From Actinomadura barringtoniae (GTDB lineage: Bacteria; Actinomycetota; Actinomycetes; Streptosporangiales; Streptosporangiaceae), in assembly GCF_017573505.1 (NCBI RefSeq), contig NZ_JAGEOJ010000008.1, forward strand, positions 404,821 to 468,820: 64,000 bases of DNA, read 5' to 3'. The translations under genes and the position numbers were made by a program. Numbering within the stretch: the stretch's first letter is position 1; every line of letters starts with the position of its first letter. Under the pieces are notes generated by a model. That model did no database searches and was not told where the DNA came from. It saw only the letters and a list, made by a program, of their open reading frames with translations. Below are positions 1 to 8,570 of this stretch, in pieces.

Positions 1-553
1 TGTTGCGGTTCTTGTCCAGCTCGATGATCTTGGCCTCGAGCTCGCGGCCGACGTACGGCTGCAGGTCCCGGACCCGGCGCATCTCGACCAGCGAGGCGGG
101 CAGGAAGCCGCGAAGACCGATGTCGAGAATGAGGCCGCCCTTGACGACCTCGATGACGGTACCGGTGACGATCCCGTCCTCGTCCTTGATCTTCTCGATC
201 GTGCCCCAGGCGCGCTCGTACTGAGCGCGCTTCTTGGACAGGATCAGGCGGCCTTCCTTGTCCTCCTTCTGGAGGACCAGGGCCTCGACGTGATCGCCGA
301 CCGACACGACCTCGTTCGGGTCGACGTCGTGCTTGATGGACAGCTCACGCGAGGGAATGACGCCCTCGGTCTTGTAGCCGATGTCGAGGAGGACCTCGTC
401 ACGATCGACCTTGACGACGGTGCCTTCGACAATGTCGCCGTCGTTGAAGTACTTGATGGTCTCATCGATTGCTGCGAGGAAGGCTTCCTCGGAACCGATG
501 TCGTTGACCGCTACCTGCGGGGTGGTCGAGGTGGCCTCGGTGCTGCTCGTCAT
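1..553 (-). CDS. rpsA: 30S ribosomal protein S1, N-terminal part (runs off window)
   Basis: This is the first 184 residues of ribosomal protein S1, which binds mRNA on the 30S subunit and helps initiation. Reading from ATG at 553 it gives MTSSTEATSTT followed by an S1 RNA-binding repeat (GDIVEGTVVKVDRDEVLLDIGYKTEGVIP), then a second one (GIVTGTVIEVVKGGLILDIGLRGFLPASL). These OB-fold repeats with the G-x-V-x-G-x-V pattern are diagnostic of S1. The gene continues beyond base 1. It lies downstream of polA on the same strand, as in other actinobacteria. The 240 bases upstream of the start hold no gene and presumably the rpsA promoter. Confidence 0.95.
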   Translation of the reverse strand, partial: MTSSTEATSTTPQVAVNDIGSEEAFLAAIDETIKYFNDGDIVEGTVVKVDRDEVLLDIGYKTEGVIPSRELSIKHDVDPNEVVSVGDHVEALVLQKEDKEGRLILSKKRAQYERAWGTIEKIKDEDGIVTGTVIEVVKGGLILDIGLRGFLPASLVEMRRVRDLQPYVGRELEAKIIELDKNRN

Positions 554-792
554 GTGTCGGCTGGCTCCGGATACGGACATGCGTAGGTGTCAAGAACGCG
601 ATGAGGGCCTTCCGCCCTGCCGAGGACCCGGGCGCGGACGAACCGCGCCAGTGAAAACCGAACCGATGTCGACGACCTGACCGAGCGCGAGCCTGCTCCG
701 TCTGAAGCGCGCGCAAGCCCACAGCGCAGCGATCAGGATATGGGACGAGACCCGTGGGGTCAATCGGAGGGAGCCGCTTGGGCCCCCTTCCC

Positions 793-1923
793 TTAGTAAG
801 TACGCCCGTACTGCCGATAGTCCTTGGCCAGGCTCTTCTCGCCGGCGGCCGGGAAGCTGATGGTATTCGGGTCTCCGTCGCTGGTGAAGCGGTCGCCGGG
901 GTGCTTGTCCAGCCAGTCCAGCCAGGCCGTCGAGCAGTACAGCTTGCAGTCGTTCTCCTTGATCTTGCCCTCGGACCGCACCCGGAGGATGGCGAAACGG
1001 TCGAAGTCCTTGCTGAACGGCGATTCTGAGGGCTTCCACCCGGCCAGGAAGATTCCTCTGAAGTCGTACTCGCCGTCCTTGCTCTCGGCCCAGGACCGCT
1101 TCTTCGGCGCCGCGCCGAACGGGTAGGCGAACGTCGTCGTGTGCGCCCCGGTCAGCGACACGATCTTGCTCTCCATGCCGCCGATCTCCTTCTGGACCGC
1201 GTCCTTGCTCATCCGGGAGAGATCGGGATGGGTGACCGTGTGGTTGCCGACCTCGAACCCGTGCTGGATCAGCCACTTCAGCCCGGCCGACTCCTGCGGG
1301 CCGAGCAGGAACAGGTCCTTGTTCAGGTAGAACGTGGCGACCGGCCGGAACCCGGGGTTCTGCTTGGCCACGTCCAGGATGATCGACACCGCCGTGTCCG
1401 GCTTGGGGTTGCCCTGGGCGTCCAGCCCGAAGTGCCCCGGCGTGCTGTCGTCGAAGGTGAGCACGACCGGGTGCTTGCCCGCCGGCACGTCGATCCGCCC
1501 GCTGACGAACTCGGCCGCCGTGATGGGCATGTAGCCCTCCTTGGCCAGCCGGGTCAGCTCGTCGTGCAGCTCCTTGGTCGAACGGTCCAGGGACGCCTCG
1601 GGCTTCTTCATGATCCGGTGGTACATGAGCACCGGCACCTCACCGAGCTCGTTCGCCTTGGCCGCCACCGCCGCCGGGGTCGCCGCCGCCAGCTTCGCCG
1701 GCGGAGTGGGGGACGCCGACGCGCTGGGTGAGGCCGAGGCCTTCCCGCTCCCCGACGCGCTCGGACTCGGTCCCGGCGCGGTCGGCGGCGCCGTCCGCGT
1801 GGCCGCCCCGGCCGCACGAGCCTTGGTCGCCTGCTCCTTGTGACGGTCGGGCCCGGGCAGCGTCAACCCGAGCACCACCGCGCAAACGATCAGGGCAGCG
1901 GCGAGCTTGTGGAGGATAGGCAC
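793..1923 (-). CDS. membrane-anchored polysaccharide deacetylase (NodB domain)
   Basis: Predicted metal-dependent N- or O-deacetylase acting on cell-wall or capsule glycan outside the membrane. From GTG at 1923 the 376-residue protein has one hydrophobic anchor (about residues 6-23), then a Ser/Pro/Ala linker (about 38-92), then a NodB domain. The catalytic motif TFDDS lies at 156-160 and the zinc-binding H-x3-H motif as HTVTH at 228-232. A longer frame exists upstream to 2130, but it runs through a low-complexity tandem repeat, and the anchor starts immediately after this GTG, so I chose 1923. The substrate cannot be told from the sequence. No partner gene is adjacent on the same strand. Confidence 0.85.
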   Translation of the reverse strand: MPILHKLAAALIVCAVVLGLTLPGPDRHKEQATKARAAGAATRTAPPTAPGPSPSASGSGKASASPSASASPTPPAKLAAATPAAVAAKANELGEVPVLMYHRIMKKPEASLDRSTKELHDELTRLAKEGYMPITAAEFVSGRIDVPAGKHPVVLTFDDSTPGHFGLDAQGNPKPDTAVSIILDVAKQNPGFRPVATFYLNKDLFLLGPQESAGLKWLIQHGFEVGNHTVTHPDLSRMSKDAVQKEIGGMESKIVSLTGAHTTTFAYPFGAAPKKRSWAESKDGEYDFRGIFLAGWKPSESPFSKDFDRFAILRVRSEGKIKENDCKLYCSTAWLDWLDKHPGDRFTSDGDPNTISFPAAGEKSLAKDYRQYGRTY

Positions 1924-2014
1924 GAGCCTCCCGTCGATCGTCTCGGACACGACCAGAGCCCCCAAGCCTAGGCCCCACAGGCCTTTGCTCGACAGATGAC
2001 GCCCGGTGTCCATT

Positions 2015-2123
2015 CCCCCAACGAACGACTGCGTCCTCCCAACGGCCCCGCTCCCCCAACGGCCCCGCTCCCCCAACGATCTCGCTCCCCCAACGGCCCG
2101 GCTCCTCCAACGAACGACTTCGC
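2015..2123. repeat. about six degenerate 17-bp tandem repeats
   Basis: Intergenic block of units resembling CTCCCCCAACGGCCCCG. The outer copies both carry AACGAACGACT, so the array is roughly symmetric. It lies between the divergent starts of the deacetylase and the DUF4132-like gene. The unit length is not a multiple of three, which argues against coding. Function unknown. Confidence 0.75.
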
Positions 2124-2159
2124 CCACCAAGGCCGGGCCCGTCCGGAAGGATCATCGGC

Positions 2160-3308
2160 ATGACCGAACTCCCCGACTGGGTGCCCGAGGCCGACGGAGA
2201 CTGGGTGAAGGCGTTCCGCGAGCGCCTCCGCGACCTCCCGCCGGAGCTGGACGAGCTGGGACGCCACCTCGCGGCCGTGAACGACCACCTCGACGATCGC
2301 CGCAAGCTCAAGCCGGCCTGGGCCAAGCGGACCGCCGTCCTGCTCTCCTCCCCCGGCGCGCCGGGGTTCGTCCTCGACGCGCTGCGCCTGCTGGCGAACG
2401 GCTCGCTCGACCGTCAGGCGGGCAGGCAGAGCAACGCCATCGCCATCGGCATCGCGATGGCCGCCGGGCAGACCGGCGACCCGGCCGCCGTACCGGACCT
2501 GATCACGGTCGCCCGCGTGTCGGCGGCGATCCCCGGCGAGGGCTCCCAGCTCCGCAACGACGCCCTCGCCGTCGCCGCGTTCTACGGACTCGCCGACCTG
2601 AACCACCAGGCGGCGCTGGACGGGTTGTGGCTGCTCTACCGGCTGATCGACTACGTCGTCCTGCGCGAGGACCGGCTGGCGCCCGTGATGCGGGAGGCGG
2701 CCACCCGCATGGGGGTGCCCGAGGAGGTCCAGCAGGAACGGGCCGTACCCGCCCACGGCCTCCTCCTGCCCGACCGGACCGGCACGTTCGGCCCGGACGA
2801 CCAGCGCACGATCTCCGGCAAGACGCCGTTCCGGGCCGAACTCACGGTCGAGGACGCCCACACGGTCGCGCTCACCTGGATCGACGACGAGGATGTCCGC
2901 AAGCGCACGGCACACCCGTTCGCCACCCCGCGCGGCTTCAAGAAGCGGTACGGCAGCACCGGCATCGAGGGCGCACAGCGGCACGCCAAGCGCGTTGTCG
3001 ACACCCTCCGCACCGAACGCATCCGCATACGGGACCTCGACGAGGCCCGGGTCTGGACGTTCGACGACTGGGCGCACTACTACCGCGACCACCCCATCAC
3101 CGGCGCCGTCACCGCCGGGCTCATCTGGGAGTTCGAGACCGACGGCACCTGGACCGCGGCCCTCCCCGCCGACTCCGCCCCCTCCGGCAAGGAGCGGGTC
3201 CGCCTCTGGCGCGCCTCCCGGGCCAAGCCCGCCGAGGTCCAGGCCTGGCGCGACCGCCTAGCCGGTTCACGCCAACCCTTCGACCAGTTCGAGCAGTTCG
3301 AGCAGTAA
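2160..3308 (+). CDS. DUF4132-like protein
   Basis: A 382-residue soluble protein starting MTELPDWVPEADGD. The region from about 285 on (RVWTFDDWAHYYRDHPITG, then AGLIWEF, then RLWRASRAKPAEVQAWRDRL) resembles the DUF4132 pattern of a helix, HPL-type turn and LIW strand. The first half is helical and Ala-rich. DUF4132 proteins have no settled biochemical role. The C-terminus ends in a short duplication (FDQFEQFEQ), and a further diverged copy of the same DNA unit follows the stop. It has no signal peptide or membrane segment and no operon partner. It converges on the CAP-domain gene across a shared hairpin. Confidence 0.6.
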   Translation: MTELPDWVPEADGDWVKAFRERLRDLPPELDELGRHLAAVNDHLDDRRKLKPAWAKRTAVLLSSPGAPGFVLDALRLLANGSLDRQAGRQSNAIAIGIAMAAGQTGDPAAVPDLITVARVSAAIPGEGSQLRNDALAVAAFYGLADLNHQAALDGLWLLYRLIDYVVLREDRLAPVMREAATRMGVPEEVQQERAVPAHGLLLPDRTGTFGPDDQRTISGKTPFRAELTVEDAHTVALTWIDDEDVRKRTAHPFATPRGFKKRYGSTGIEGAQRHAKRVVDTLRTERIRIRDLDEARVWTFDDWAHYYRDHPITGAVTAGLIWEFETDGTWTAALPADSAPSGKERVRLWRASRAKPAEVQAWRDRLAGSRQPFDQFEQFEQ

Positions 3309-3325
3309 AGAATTCGAGCAATAAG

Positions 3326-3353
3326 AAAAGGCCCGGAGCGAAAGCTCCGGGCC
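3326..3353 (-). terminator. rho-independent terminator of the CAP gene
   Basis: Perfect 10-bp stem GGCCCGGAGC / GCTCCGGGCC with a GAAA loop (3330-3353). On the minus strand it is followed by a T4 run (3326-3329 reads AAAA on plus), so it terminates the minus-strand gene. It may also act as a hairpin stop for the converging plus-strand gene. Confidence 0.85.
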
Positions 3354-3365
3354 TACCTCACTCGC

Positions 3366-3947
3366 TTACTTGAAGCCGAAGTCCTGCGTCCACATGGGCC
3401 CGTAGCCGCCGAAGTGCACGCCGACGCCGAGCGCCTTCAGCCGGCAGTTGAGGATGTTCGCCCGGTGGCCCGGGCTCTTCATCCAGCCGACCATCACGGC
3501 CTTCGCGCTCTGGTAACCCATCGCGATGTTCTCCGCGCCCACCGAGTACGGGTAACCGGCCCGCTTCATCCGCGTCCACGGCGACGTGCCGTTCTGCGAG
3601 TTGTGCGAGAAGTAGTGGTGCTTGCTCATGTCGTCGGAGTGCCGCCGCGCCGCGATCGTCAGCGTCGGCGCCAGCCGCAGCGCCTTGCACCCGTGCGCGC
3701 GCCGCTGCTTGTTGGTGATGTCGAACACGGCCTTCTCCGCGGCGAGCACCTTCTTCGGCACCTTGCCCTGCGCCGTCGCCTGCTCGCTCGCCTGTGCCGT
3801 GTCCGCGGCGGGCGCTCCCTGCACCGCCGCGACGCCGACACTCGCCTTCGGCCCGTCGTCGCCCGCGAACGCGTACACCGACGCGCCGCCGATACCGACC
3901 ACCGCGACCGTCGACGCGATCGCGACCTTCGTAGATCTTGCCGTCAT
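3366..3947 (-). CDS. secreted CAP/SCP-family protein
   Basis: A 193-residue exported protein of the CAP (SCP/PR1-like) superfamily. It has a signal peptide (basic start MTARSTKVAIAS, then a hydrophobic core ending near AFAG), an Ala/Gln-rich spacer, and a CAP domain with the expected motifs: HSDDMSKHHYFSHNS, GENIAMGY and GWMKSPGHRANILN. The His and Glu residues of the CAP cavity are all present. The ATG at 3947 has a GGAGG ribosome-binding site seven bases upstream, so the longer frame to 4052 is not used. Actinobacterial CAP proteins are secreted and mostly of unknown biochemical function. Monocistronic, with a clear terminator. Confidence 0.9.
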   Translation of the reverse strand: MTARSTKVAIASTVAVVGIGGASVYAFAGDDGPKASVGVAAVQGAPAADTAQASEQATAQGKVPKKVLAAEKAVFDITNKQRRAHGCKALRLAPTLTIAARRHSDDMSKHHYFSHNSQNGTSPWTRMKRAGYPYSVGAENIAMGYQSAKAVMVGWMKSPGHRANILNCRLKALGVGVHFGGYGPMWTQDFGFK

Positions 3948-4055
3948 GAAGCCTCCAGCGGGGGGATGCTGTCGGCCCTGGAGCCTAGAGGCAAAGATCG
4001 GCAATTGCGGACAACTTGGAGATATCGCCCACCATGCGCCGTCTGCGCACAAACG

Positions 4056-4088
4056 AAAACCGGGCGCCCGGTCTACCCGGACGCCCGG
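4056..4088 (-). terminator. rho-independent terminator of the small coiled-coil gene
   Basis: A 12-bp stem at 4060-4071 and 4077-4088 with a five-base loop. The only mismatch becomes a G-U pair in the minus-strand transcript. It is followed on the minus strand by TTTT, and begins 23 bases after the stop codon at 4111. Confidence 0.85.
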
Positions 4089-4110
4089 CCACCTCGGCCT
4101 TTCCCGCGGC

Positions 4111-4347
4111 CTACCCCTCGCCGCCCTTCGTCAGCAGGCCCACGACCAGATCGAACTTCGCATCGATCTTCTCGTCCAGCCGAGCAAACCCAGCCTCGAA
4201 CTTCGCATCCATCTGCGTGAATCGCGCCTCGAACTGCTCGGTCTGCTTCTTCTGCGTGTCGCGGATCTCCTTGAGCGCGTCGTGAATATCCACGACCTCG
4301 TTCTCCTGTCGGTTCATCCTGCGGTTGATCTCTCGGGGGGTGGACAT
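4111..4347 (-). CDS. small coiled-coil hypothetical protein
   Basis: A 78-residue acidic/basic helical protein starting MSTPREINRRMNRQENEVVD. Heptad-like spacing with Phe and Met repeats (EQFEARFTQMDAKFEAGFARLDEKIDAKFD) points to a single long coiled coil of about residues 20-65. There are no Cys residues, membrane segment or signal peptide. The ATG has a GAGGGGA ribosome-binding site, and a strong terminator follows, so it is very likely a real gene. Similar short proteins in actinobacteria have no assigned function. Confidence 0.7.
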   Translation of the reverse strand: MSTPREINRRMNRQENEVVDIHDALKEIRDTQKKQTEQFEARFTQMDAKFEAGFARLDEKIDAKFDLVVGLLTKGGEG

Positions 4348-4446
4348 GACTGTCCCCTCTCTCTCGCGCCGTTGCGATGGGAGAGGTCATGGGTGGTGCG
4401 TTTCTGTGGTCTGGCGCTCCTCGCCTTTGATCGCCCCTGGGGCGGA

Positions 4447-7134
4447 TCAGTGGGCGGCGTCCTGCCACGTACGGCCTGTACCCATCGAGACCTCGAGCGG
4501 GGCCTTCAGTTCGTAGGCGCCCGCCATGTGCTCGCGTACGAGAGATTCTAGCTCAGAGTGCTCGTCCGGTGACACTTCGAAGACGAGTTCATCGTGGACC
4601 TGGAGGAGCATGCGGGACTTCAGGCCGTGCTCGCGCAGAGCGCTGTCGACGTTGAGGCTGGCGACCTTGATGATGTCGGCGGCGGAGCCCTGGATGGGGG
4701 CGTTCAGGGCCATGCGCTCGGCCATCTCGCGGCGCTGGCGGTTGTCGGAGTTGAGGTCGGGCAGGTAGCGGCGGCGGCCGAGGATGGTCTCGGTGTAGCC
4801 GTCCTGGCGGGCCTTGGCGACGACGTTCTGCAGGTAGTCGCGGACGCCGCCGAACTGCTGGAAGTACTCCTCCATGAGGCCGCGGGCCTCGTCGGCGGAG
4901 ATGCGCAGCTGCTGGGAGAGGCCGAACGCCGACAGGCCGTAGGCCAGGCCGTAGTTCATCGCCTTGATGCGGGCGCGCAGCTCGGAGTCGATCTGCTCGG
5001 GCGGCAGGCCGAACACGCGGGAGGCGGTGATGGTGTGGAAGTCGGCACCGGAGGAGAAGGCGTCCAGGAGCGCGTCGTCCTCAGAGAGGTGCGCCATGAT
5101 CCGCAGCTCGATCTGGCTGTAGTCGGCGGTGAGCAGGGTGTCGTAGCCGGGGCCGACGACGAAGGCCTCGCGGATCTGGCGGCCCTCGGCGGTGCGGATC
5201 GGGATGTTCTGCAGGTTGGGGTCGGTCGAGGAGAGACGGCCGGTGGCGGCGACCATCTGGTTGAACGTGGTGTGGATGCGCCCGGCGTCGTCGGCCATCG
5301 GGATGAGCGAGTCGACGATGCTCTTCAGCTTGGCGACCTCGCGCCAGCGCAGGATGTGCTCCAGGACGGGGTGGCCGTCCTTTTCCAGGAGGGTCGTCAG
5401 CGCGTCGGAGTCGGTGGTGTAGCCGGTCTTGGTGCGCTTGGTCTTGGGCAGGTTGAGCTCGTCGAAGAGCACCTGCTGGACCTGCTTGGGCGAGCCGAGG
5501 TTGAACTCGCGGCCGACGGCGGCGTGCGCGAGCTGCTCGGTCTCCTTGACCTGGCCGCCGAGGGAGGCGGACATGCCGACCAGGTGGTCGGCGTCCACGG
5601 CGATGCCCGCGCGTTCCATGTCGGCCAGAACGCGGACCAGCGGCAGCTCGACCTCGTGGAGCAGGCGGGTGGCGCCGCGCTTCTCCAGGTCGGCGTCGAA
5701 GACGTCGGCGAGCTCGGCGACGGCGCGGGCGCGGACGGCCAGGTCGTTGGCCGCCTCCTCCTCGCCGGAGCCGTCGAGGGTGAGCTGGCCGGTGTCCTCG
5801 GTCTCGCTGCGCAGCTCGCGGTGCAGGTAGCGCAGGGCGAGGTCGGCCAGGTCGAACGTGCGCTGGCCGGGCAGCGCCAGGTAGGCGGCGAGCGCGGTGT
5901 CGCTGGTGAGGCCCTCGATGGTGAGGCCGCGGGCGTAGAGGGCGAGCATCGGGCCCTTGGCCTCGTGCATCGCCTTGGGCTTGGAGGCGTCGGCCAGCCA
6001 GGCGGCCAGGGCGCGCTCGTCGTCCTCGATCAGCTCGGCGGGGTCGAGGCTGACCGCGGGGCCCGCCAGGGTGGCCAGGGCGAGCGCGGTGATCTCACCC
6101 GTACCGCGGCCCCAGGTGCCGGTGACGGCGATGCCGAGGCGGCCGCCGGAGTTGTCCTCCAGCCAGCTGCCGAGGGCGCCGGGCTCCAGGGTCTGGACGT
6201 CGATCTCGAAGCCCTCGTCGGCCTCGGGCTCGGCGGCCGTCAGCGAGGAGTAGAGGCGCTCGCGCAGCACGCGGAACTGGAGGGAGTCGAAGAGGGTGTG
6301 GATCTCGTCGCGGTCCCACTGGCCCATCTTCAGCTCGGGCGGCGCGGCCTCCAGGGCCACGTCGCAGTCGAGCTTGTTGAGCTGCTGGTTGCGCAGCACG
6401 TCGCCGAGGTGCTCGCGCAGGTTGTCGCCGGCCTTGCCCTTGATCTCGTCGACGTGGGCGACCAGCTCGTCCAGGTTGCCGTACTTCACCAGCCACTTGG
6501 CGGCGGTCTTCGGGCCGACGCCGGGCACGCCGGGCAGGTTGTCGCTGCTCTCGCCGACGAGCGCGGCCAGCTCGCGGTAGCGCTCGGGGGGAACGCCGTA
6601 CTTGGTCTCGACGGCGGCCGGGTCCATGCGCGCCAGCTCGGACACGCCGCGGACCGGGTAGAGGATCGTCACCTTGTCGTCGACCAGCTGGAACGCGTCG
6701 CGGTCACCGGTGACGATCAACGTCTCCAGGCCCGCCGCGGTGGCCTGGACCGACAACGTGGCGATGATGTCGTCGGCCTCGAACCCCGCCACCGACATGC
6801 GCGGGATGCGCAGCGCGTCCAGCACCTCGAAGATCAGGCTGATCTGGCTGCGGAACTCGTCGGGCGTCTTCTGCCGGCCCGCCTTGTACTCCACGTACTG
6901 CTCGTGCCGGAACGTCGGCTCCGACCGGTCGAAGGCCACCGCGATGTGCGTCGGCTGCTCGTCCCGCAGCACGTTGATCAGCATCGAGGTGAAGCCGTAG
7001 ACCGCGTTGGTCGGCTGCCCGTCGGTCGTCGAGAAGTTCTCCACCGGGAGCGCGAAGAAGGCGCGGTAGGCCAGGGAGTGCCCGTCCAGGAGGAGGAGCC
7101 GCTGCTTGTCAGGGGTCGGTACATCTGCTGCCAC
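4447..7134 (-). CDS. polA: DNA polymerase I
   Basis: An 895-residue family A polymerase for gap filling and Okazaki-primer removal. The N-terminal 5'-3' nuclease domain shows LLLLDGHSLAYRAFFAL, GFEADDIIATL and VTGDRDAFQLV. The middle domain, a 3'-5' exonuclease in E. coli, has lost its acidic residues (for example LGIAVTGTWGRG where DTET is expected), so no proofreading is predicted, as in other actinobacterial PolA. The polymerase domain has DYSQIELRIMAHL (motif A), the O helix region AMNYGLAYGLSAFGLS and VHDELVFEV (motif C). I chose GTG at 7134 because the frame above it has no homology and overlaps the divergent thioesterase gene. rpsA and polA on one strand is conserved synteny. Confidence 0.97.
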   Translation of the reverse strand: MAADVPTPDKQRLLLLDGHSLAYRAFFALPVENFSTTDGQPTNAVYGFTSMLINVLRDEQPTHIAVAFDRSEPTFRHEQYVEYKAGRQKTPDEFRSQISLIFEVLDALRIPRMSVAGFEADDIIATLSVQATAAGLETLIVTGDRDAFQLVDDKVTILYPVRGVSELARMDPAAVETKYGVPPERYRELAALVGESSDNLPGVPGVGPKTAAKWLVKYGNLDELVAHVDEIKGKAGDNLREHLGDVLRNQQLNKLDCDVALEAAPPELKMGQWDRDEIHTLFDSLQFRVLRERLYSSLTAAEPEADEGFEIDVQTLEPGALGSWLEDNSGGRLGIAVTGTWGRGTGEITALALATLAGPAVSLDPAELIEDDERALAAWLADASKPKAMHEAKGPMLALYARGLTIEGLTSDTALAAYLALPGQRTFDLADLALRYLHRELRSETEDTGQLTLDGSGEEEAANDLAVRARAVAELADVFDADLEKRGATRLLHEVELPLVRVLADMERAGIAVDADHLVGMSASLGGQVKETEQLAHAAVGREFNLGSPKQVQQVLFDELNLPKTKRTKTGYTTDSDALTTLLEKDGHPVLEHILRWREVAKLKSIVDSLIPMADDAGRIHTTFNQMVAATGRLSSTDPNLQNIPIRTAEGRQIREAFVVGPGYDTLLTADYSQIELRIMAHLSEDDALLDAFSSGADFHTITASRVFGLPPEQIDSELRARIKAMNYGLAYGLSAFGLSQQLRISADEARGLMEEYFQQFGGVRDYLQNVVAKARQDGYTETILGRRRYLPDLNSDNRQRREMAERMALNAPIQGSAADIIKVASLNVDSALREHGLKSRMLLQVHDELVFEVSPDEHSELESLVREHMAGAYELKAPLEVSMGTGRTWQDAAH

Positions 7135-7180
7135 ACCAGGGAGCCTAGTCTGCCGGTGAGACAGTTTCAGGGAGGCATAA

Positions 7181-7618
7181 GTGACTGACGCGAACCCCGA
7201 CCAGCGGGCGAAGATCCTCGCGGAGACCGGGATCGACGCCCATGGGGACCTCGCATCCTCGATGGGCGTGGAGTACCTGGAGGCGTCCCCGGAGCGGGTC
7301 GTCGGCCGGATGCCGGTCAAGGGCAACACCCAGCCGTACGGCATCCTGCACGGCGGGGCCTCCTGCGTCCTGGCCGAGTCCCTGGGCTCGGTCGGGTCGG
7401 CCCTGCACGCCGGTGAGGGCCGCATCGCCGTCGGCATCGAGATCAACGCCACCCACCACCGTTCCGCCACCGAGGGGTACGTCACGGGCGTCGCCACCCA
7501 GGTCCACGGCGGCCGGACACTGGCCACCTACGACATCGTCATCACCGACGATCAGGACCGCAGGGTCTGCACGGCCCGCCTGACCTGCATGCTCAGGGAC
7601 GCGCCCGCCGCCTCCTGA
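7181..7618 (+). CDS. PaaI-type hotdog thioesterase
   Basis: A 145-residue single hotdog-domain protein, predicted to hydrolyse an acyl-CoA thioester in the cytoplasm. The helix-start motif ILHGGASCVLAESLGSVGSA and the strand AVGIEINATHHRSATEG are typical of the PaaI/YbgC-like 4HBT group. The catalytic acidic residue is likely the Glu in CVLAES. Start is GTG at 7181 with GGAGG six bases upstream. It is divergent from polA over a 46-base spacer, as in mycobacteria, where a thioesterase-like gene also flanks polA. The natural substrate is not evident. Confidence 0.85.
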   Translation: MTDANPDQRAKILAETGIDAHGDLASSMGVEYLEASPERVVGRMPVKGNTQPYGILHGGASCVLAESLGSVGSALHAGEGRIAVGIEINATHHRSATEGYVTGVATQVHGGRTLATYDIVITDDQDRRVCTARLTCMLRDAPAAS

Positions 7619-7921
7619 GGGTTCCCGGGCCGCCTCCCGAGGGTTCTCCGGGAGCCCCGGCCACGGTCGGACACGCGATCTTTCACGCTTTCTTTGCGAT
7701 GGGCGCCGCCGTGTCTGTAGCGTTGACCGGAACGGCTCGGGACCGCTGAGTAGACAACGCACGCGTCCGGGGAAGGCCCGTGCGGCCCCAAAGGCGGTCC
7801 CGAGTCATGTAATTCTCGTCCCGGGGCGTGTAACCCCCGATGGTCGTTAGCCGGTTTCGGTTGCGTTGCGAAACCGCACGGCTCGTTCCCAACCGTACGG
7901 CGCCCGGCTTACCGTCGGCCC
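7619..7921. other. intergenic region with hairpins, upstream of the lipoprotein gene
   Basis: No gene seen. Near its start, CTCCCG/CGGGAG (7634-7654) could end the thioesterase transcript, though no U-run follows. At 7852-7876 an 8-bp inverted repeat (CGGTTTCG, 9-base loop, CGAAACCG) lies 45 bases upstream of the lipoprotein start and may be an operator or leader hairpin. The composition between 7675 and 7730 is less GC-rich, consistent with a promoter. Confidence 0.4.
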
Positions 7922-8476
7922 ATGCGCGCGATCTTCGCCGCCGCAGCGTTGCTGGCGGGCGTGGCCACGTTGACGGGGTGCTCGGATTCCGGGCCCGCCT
8001 CCTATCCCAATCCAGGGCAGACCGTGCGCGAGCACGAGAAGGCCCTGCCGGGCAAGACGATCACGATCGGCGAGGTCGACTACGCCGGCATCGGGTTGCT
8101 GACCGACATCGTCTCGGTCACCGGCTCGCACGCCGACGTCCCCGCCAAGGGCCGGTACGCGCGAGTACGGATCATGATGACCAACCGCGGCCGGGACCGG
8201 CACGACCTGGACCTGAACAAGCAGTTCCTGGTCACCCGCGACGGCAAGACCTACAAGATCAGCTATGACGCCATGCAGGTGGCGCGGGGACCCGCGACGC
8301 CGTTCAGCATCGCCCGCGATGAAGTCCGCTCGTTCGACCTCTGGTACGACATCCCGGTCGGCGCCAAGGTGAAGGCCCTGCGGATCACCGGCGACGCGTC
8401 CTCCTCCAAGCTGAGCGACCAGCTGGCGGGCAAGCAGGCCGGTCCCGCCACCAAGGATCTCCCCCTCGACGGCTGA
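7922..8476 (+). CDS. lipoprotein with DUF4352-like domain
   Basis: A 184-residue secreted lipoprotein. The signal peptide MRAIFAAAALLAGVATLTGC ends in a clean lipobox (LTGC, Cys20). The mature part has the DUF4352/Ig-like layout: an allergen-type strand pattern with ARVRIMMTNRGRD, then a second strand set ending SFDLWYDIPVGAKVKALRITGD. DUF4352 domains are extracellular beta-sandwiches of unknown ligand. The gene is monocistronic, flanked by hairpins. The ligand or partner is not predictable. Confidence 0.75.
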   Translation: MRAIFAAAALLAGVATLTGCSDSGPASYPNPGQTVREHEKALPGKTITIGEVDYAGIGLLTDIVSVTGSHADVPAKGRYARVRIMMTNRGRDRHDLDLNKQFLVTRDGKTYKISYDAMQVARGPATPFSIARDEVRSFDLWYDIPVGAKVKALRITGDASSSKLSDQLAGKQAGPATKDLPLDG

Positions 8477-8520
8477 CGCCCGTACGGCCAGAACCCGCTC
8501 AAACAGAACCCGCTCACAAC

Positions 8521-8554
8521 GACGGCCCCGGCGGCCGAAGCCACCGGGGCCGTC
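8521..8554. terminator. bidirectional hairpin between converging genes
   Basis: An 11-bp perfect stem GACGGCCCCGG / CCGGGGCCGTC with a 12-base loop, between the stop of the plus-strand lipoprotein (8476) and the stop of minus-strand livF (8571). No U-run on either side. A short direct repeat, GAACCCGCTCA, occurs twice just before it. Confidence 0.7.
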
Positions 8555-8570
8555 ACAGGCCGTTCTCGCG

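Noticed and set aside
4594..7188. An 864-residue open frame on the plus strand antisense to polA
   Set aside because: High GC at third codon positions makes long antisense frames; no family motif, and polA is complete on the other strand.
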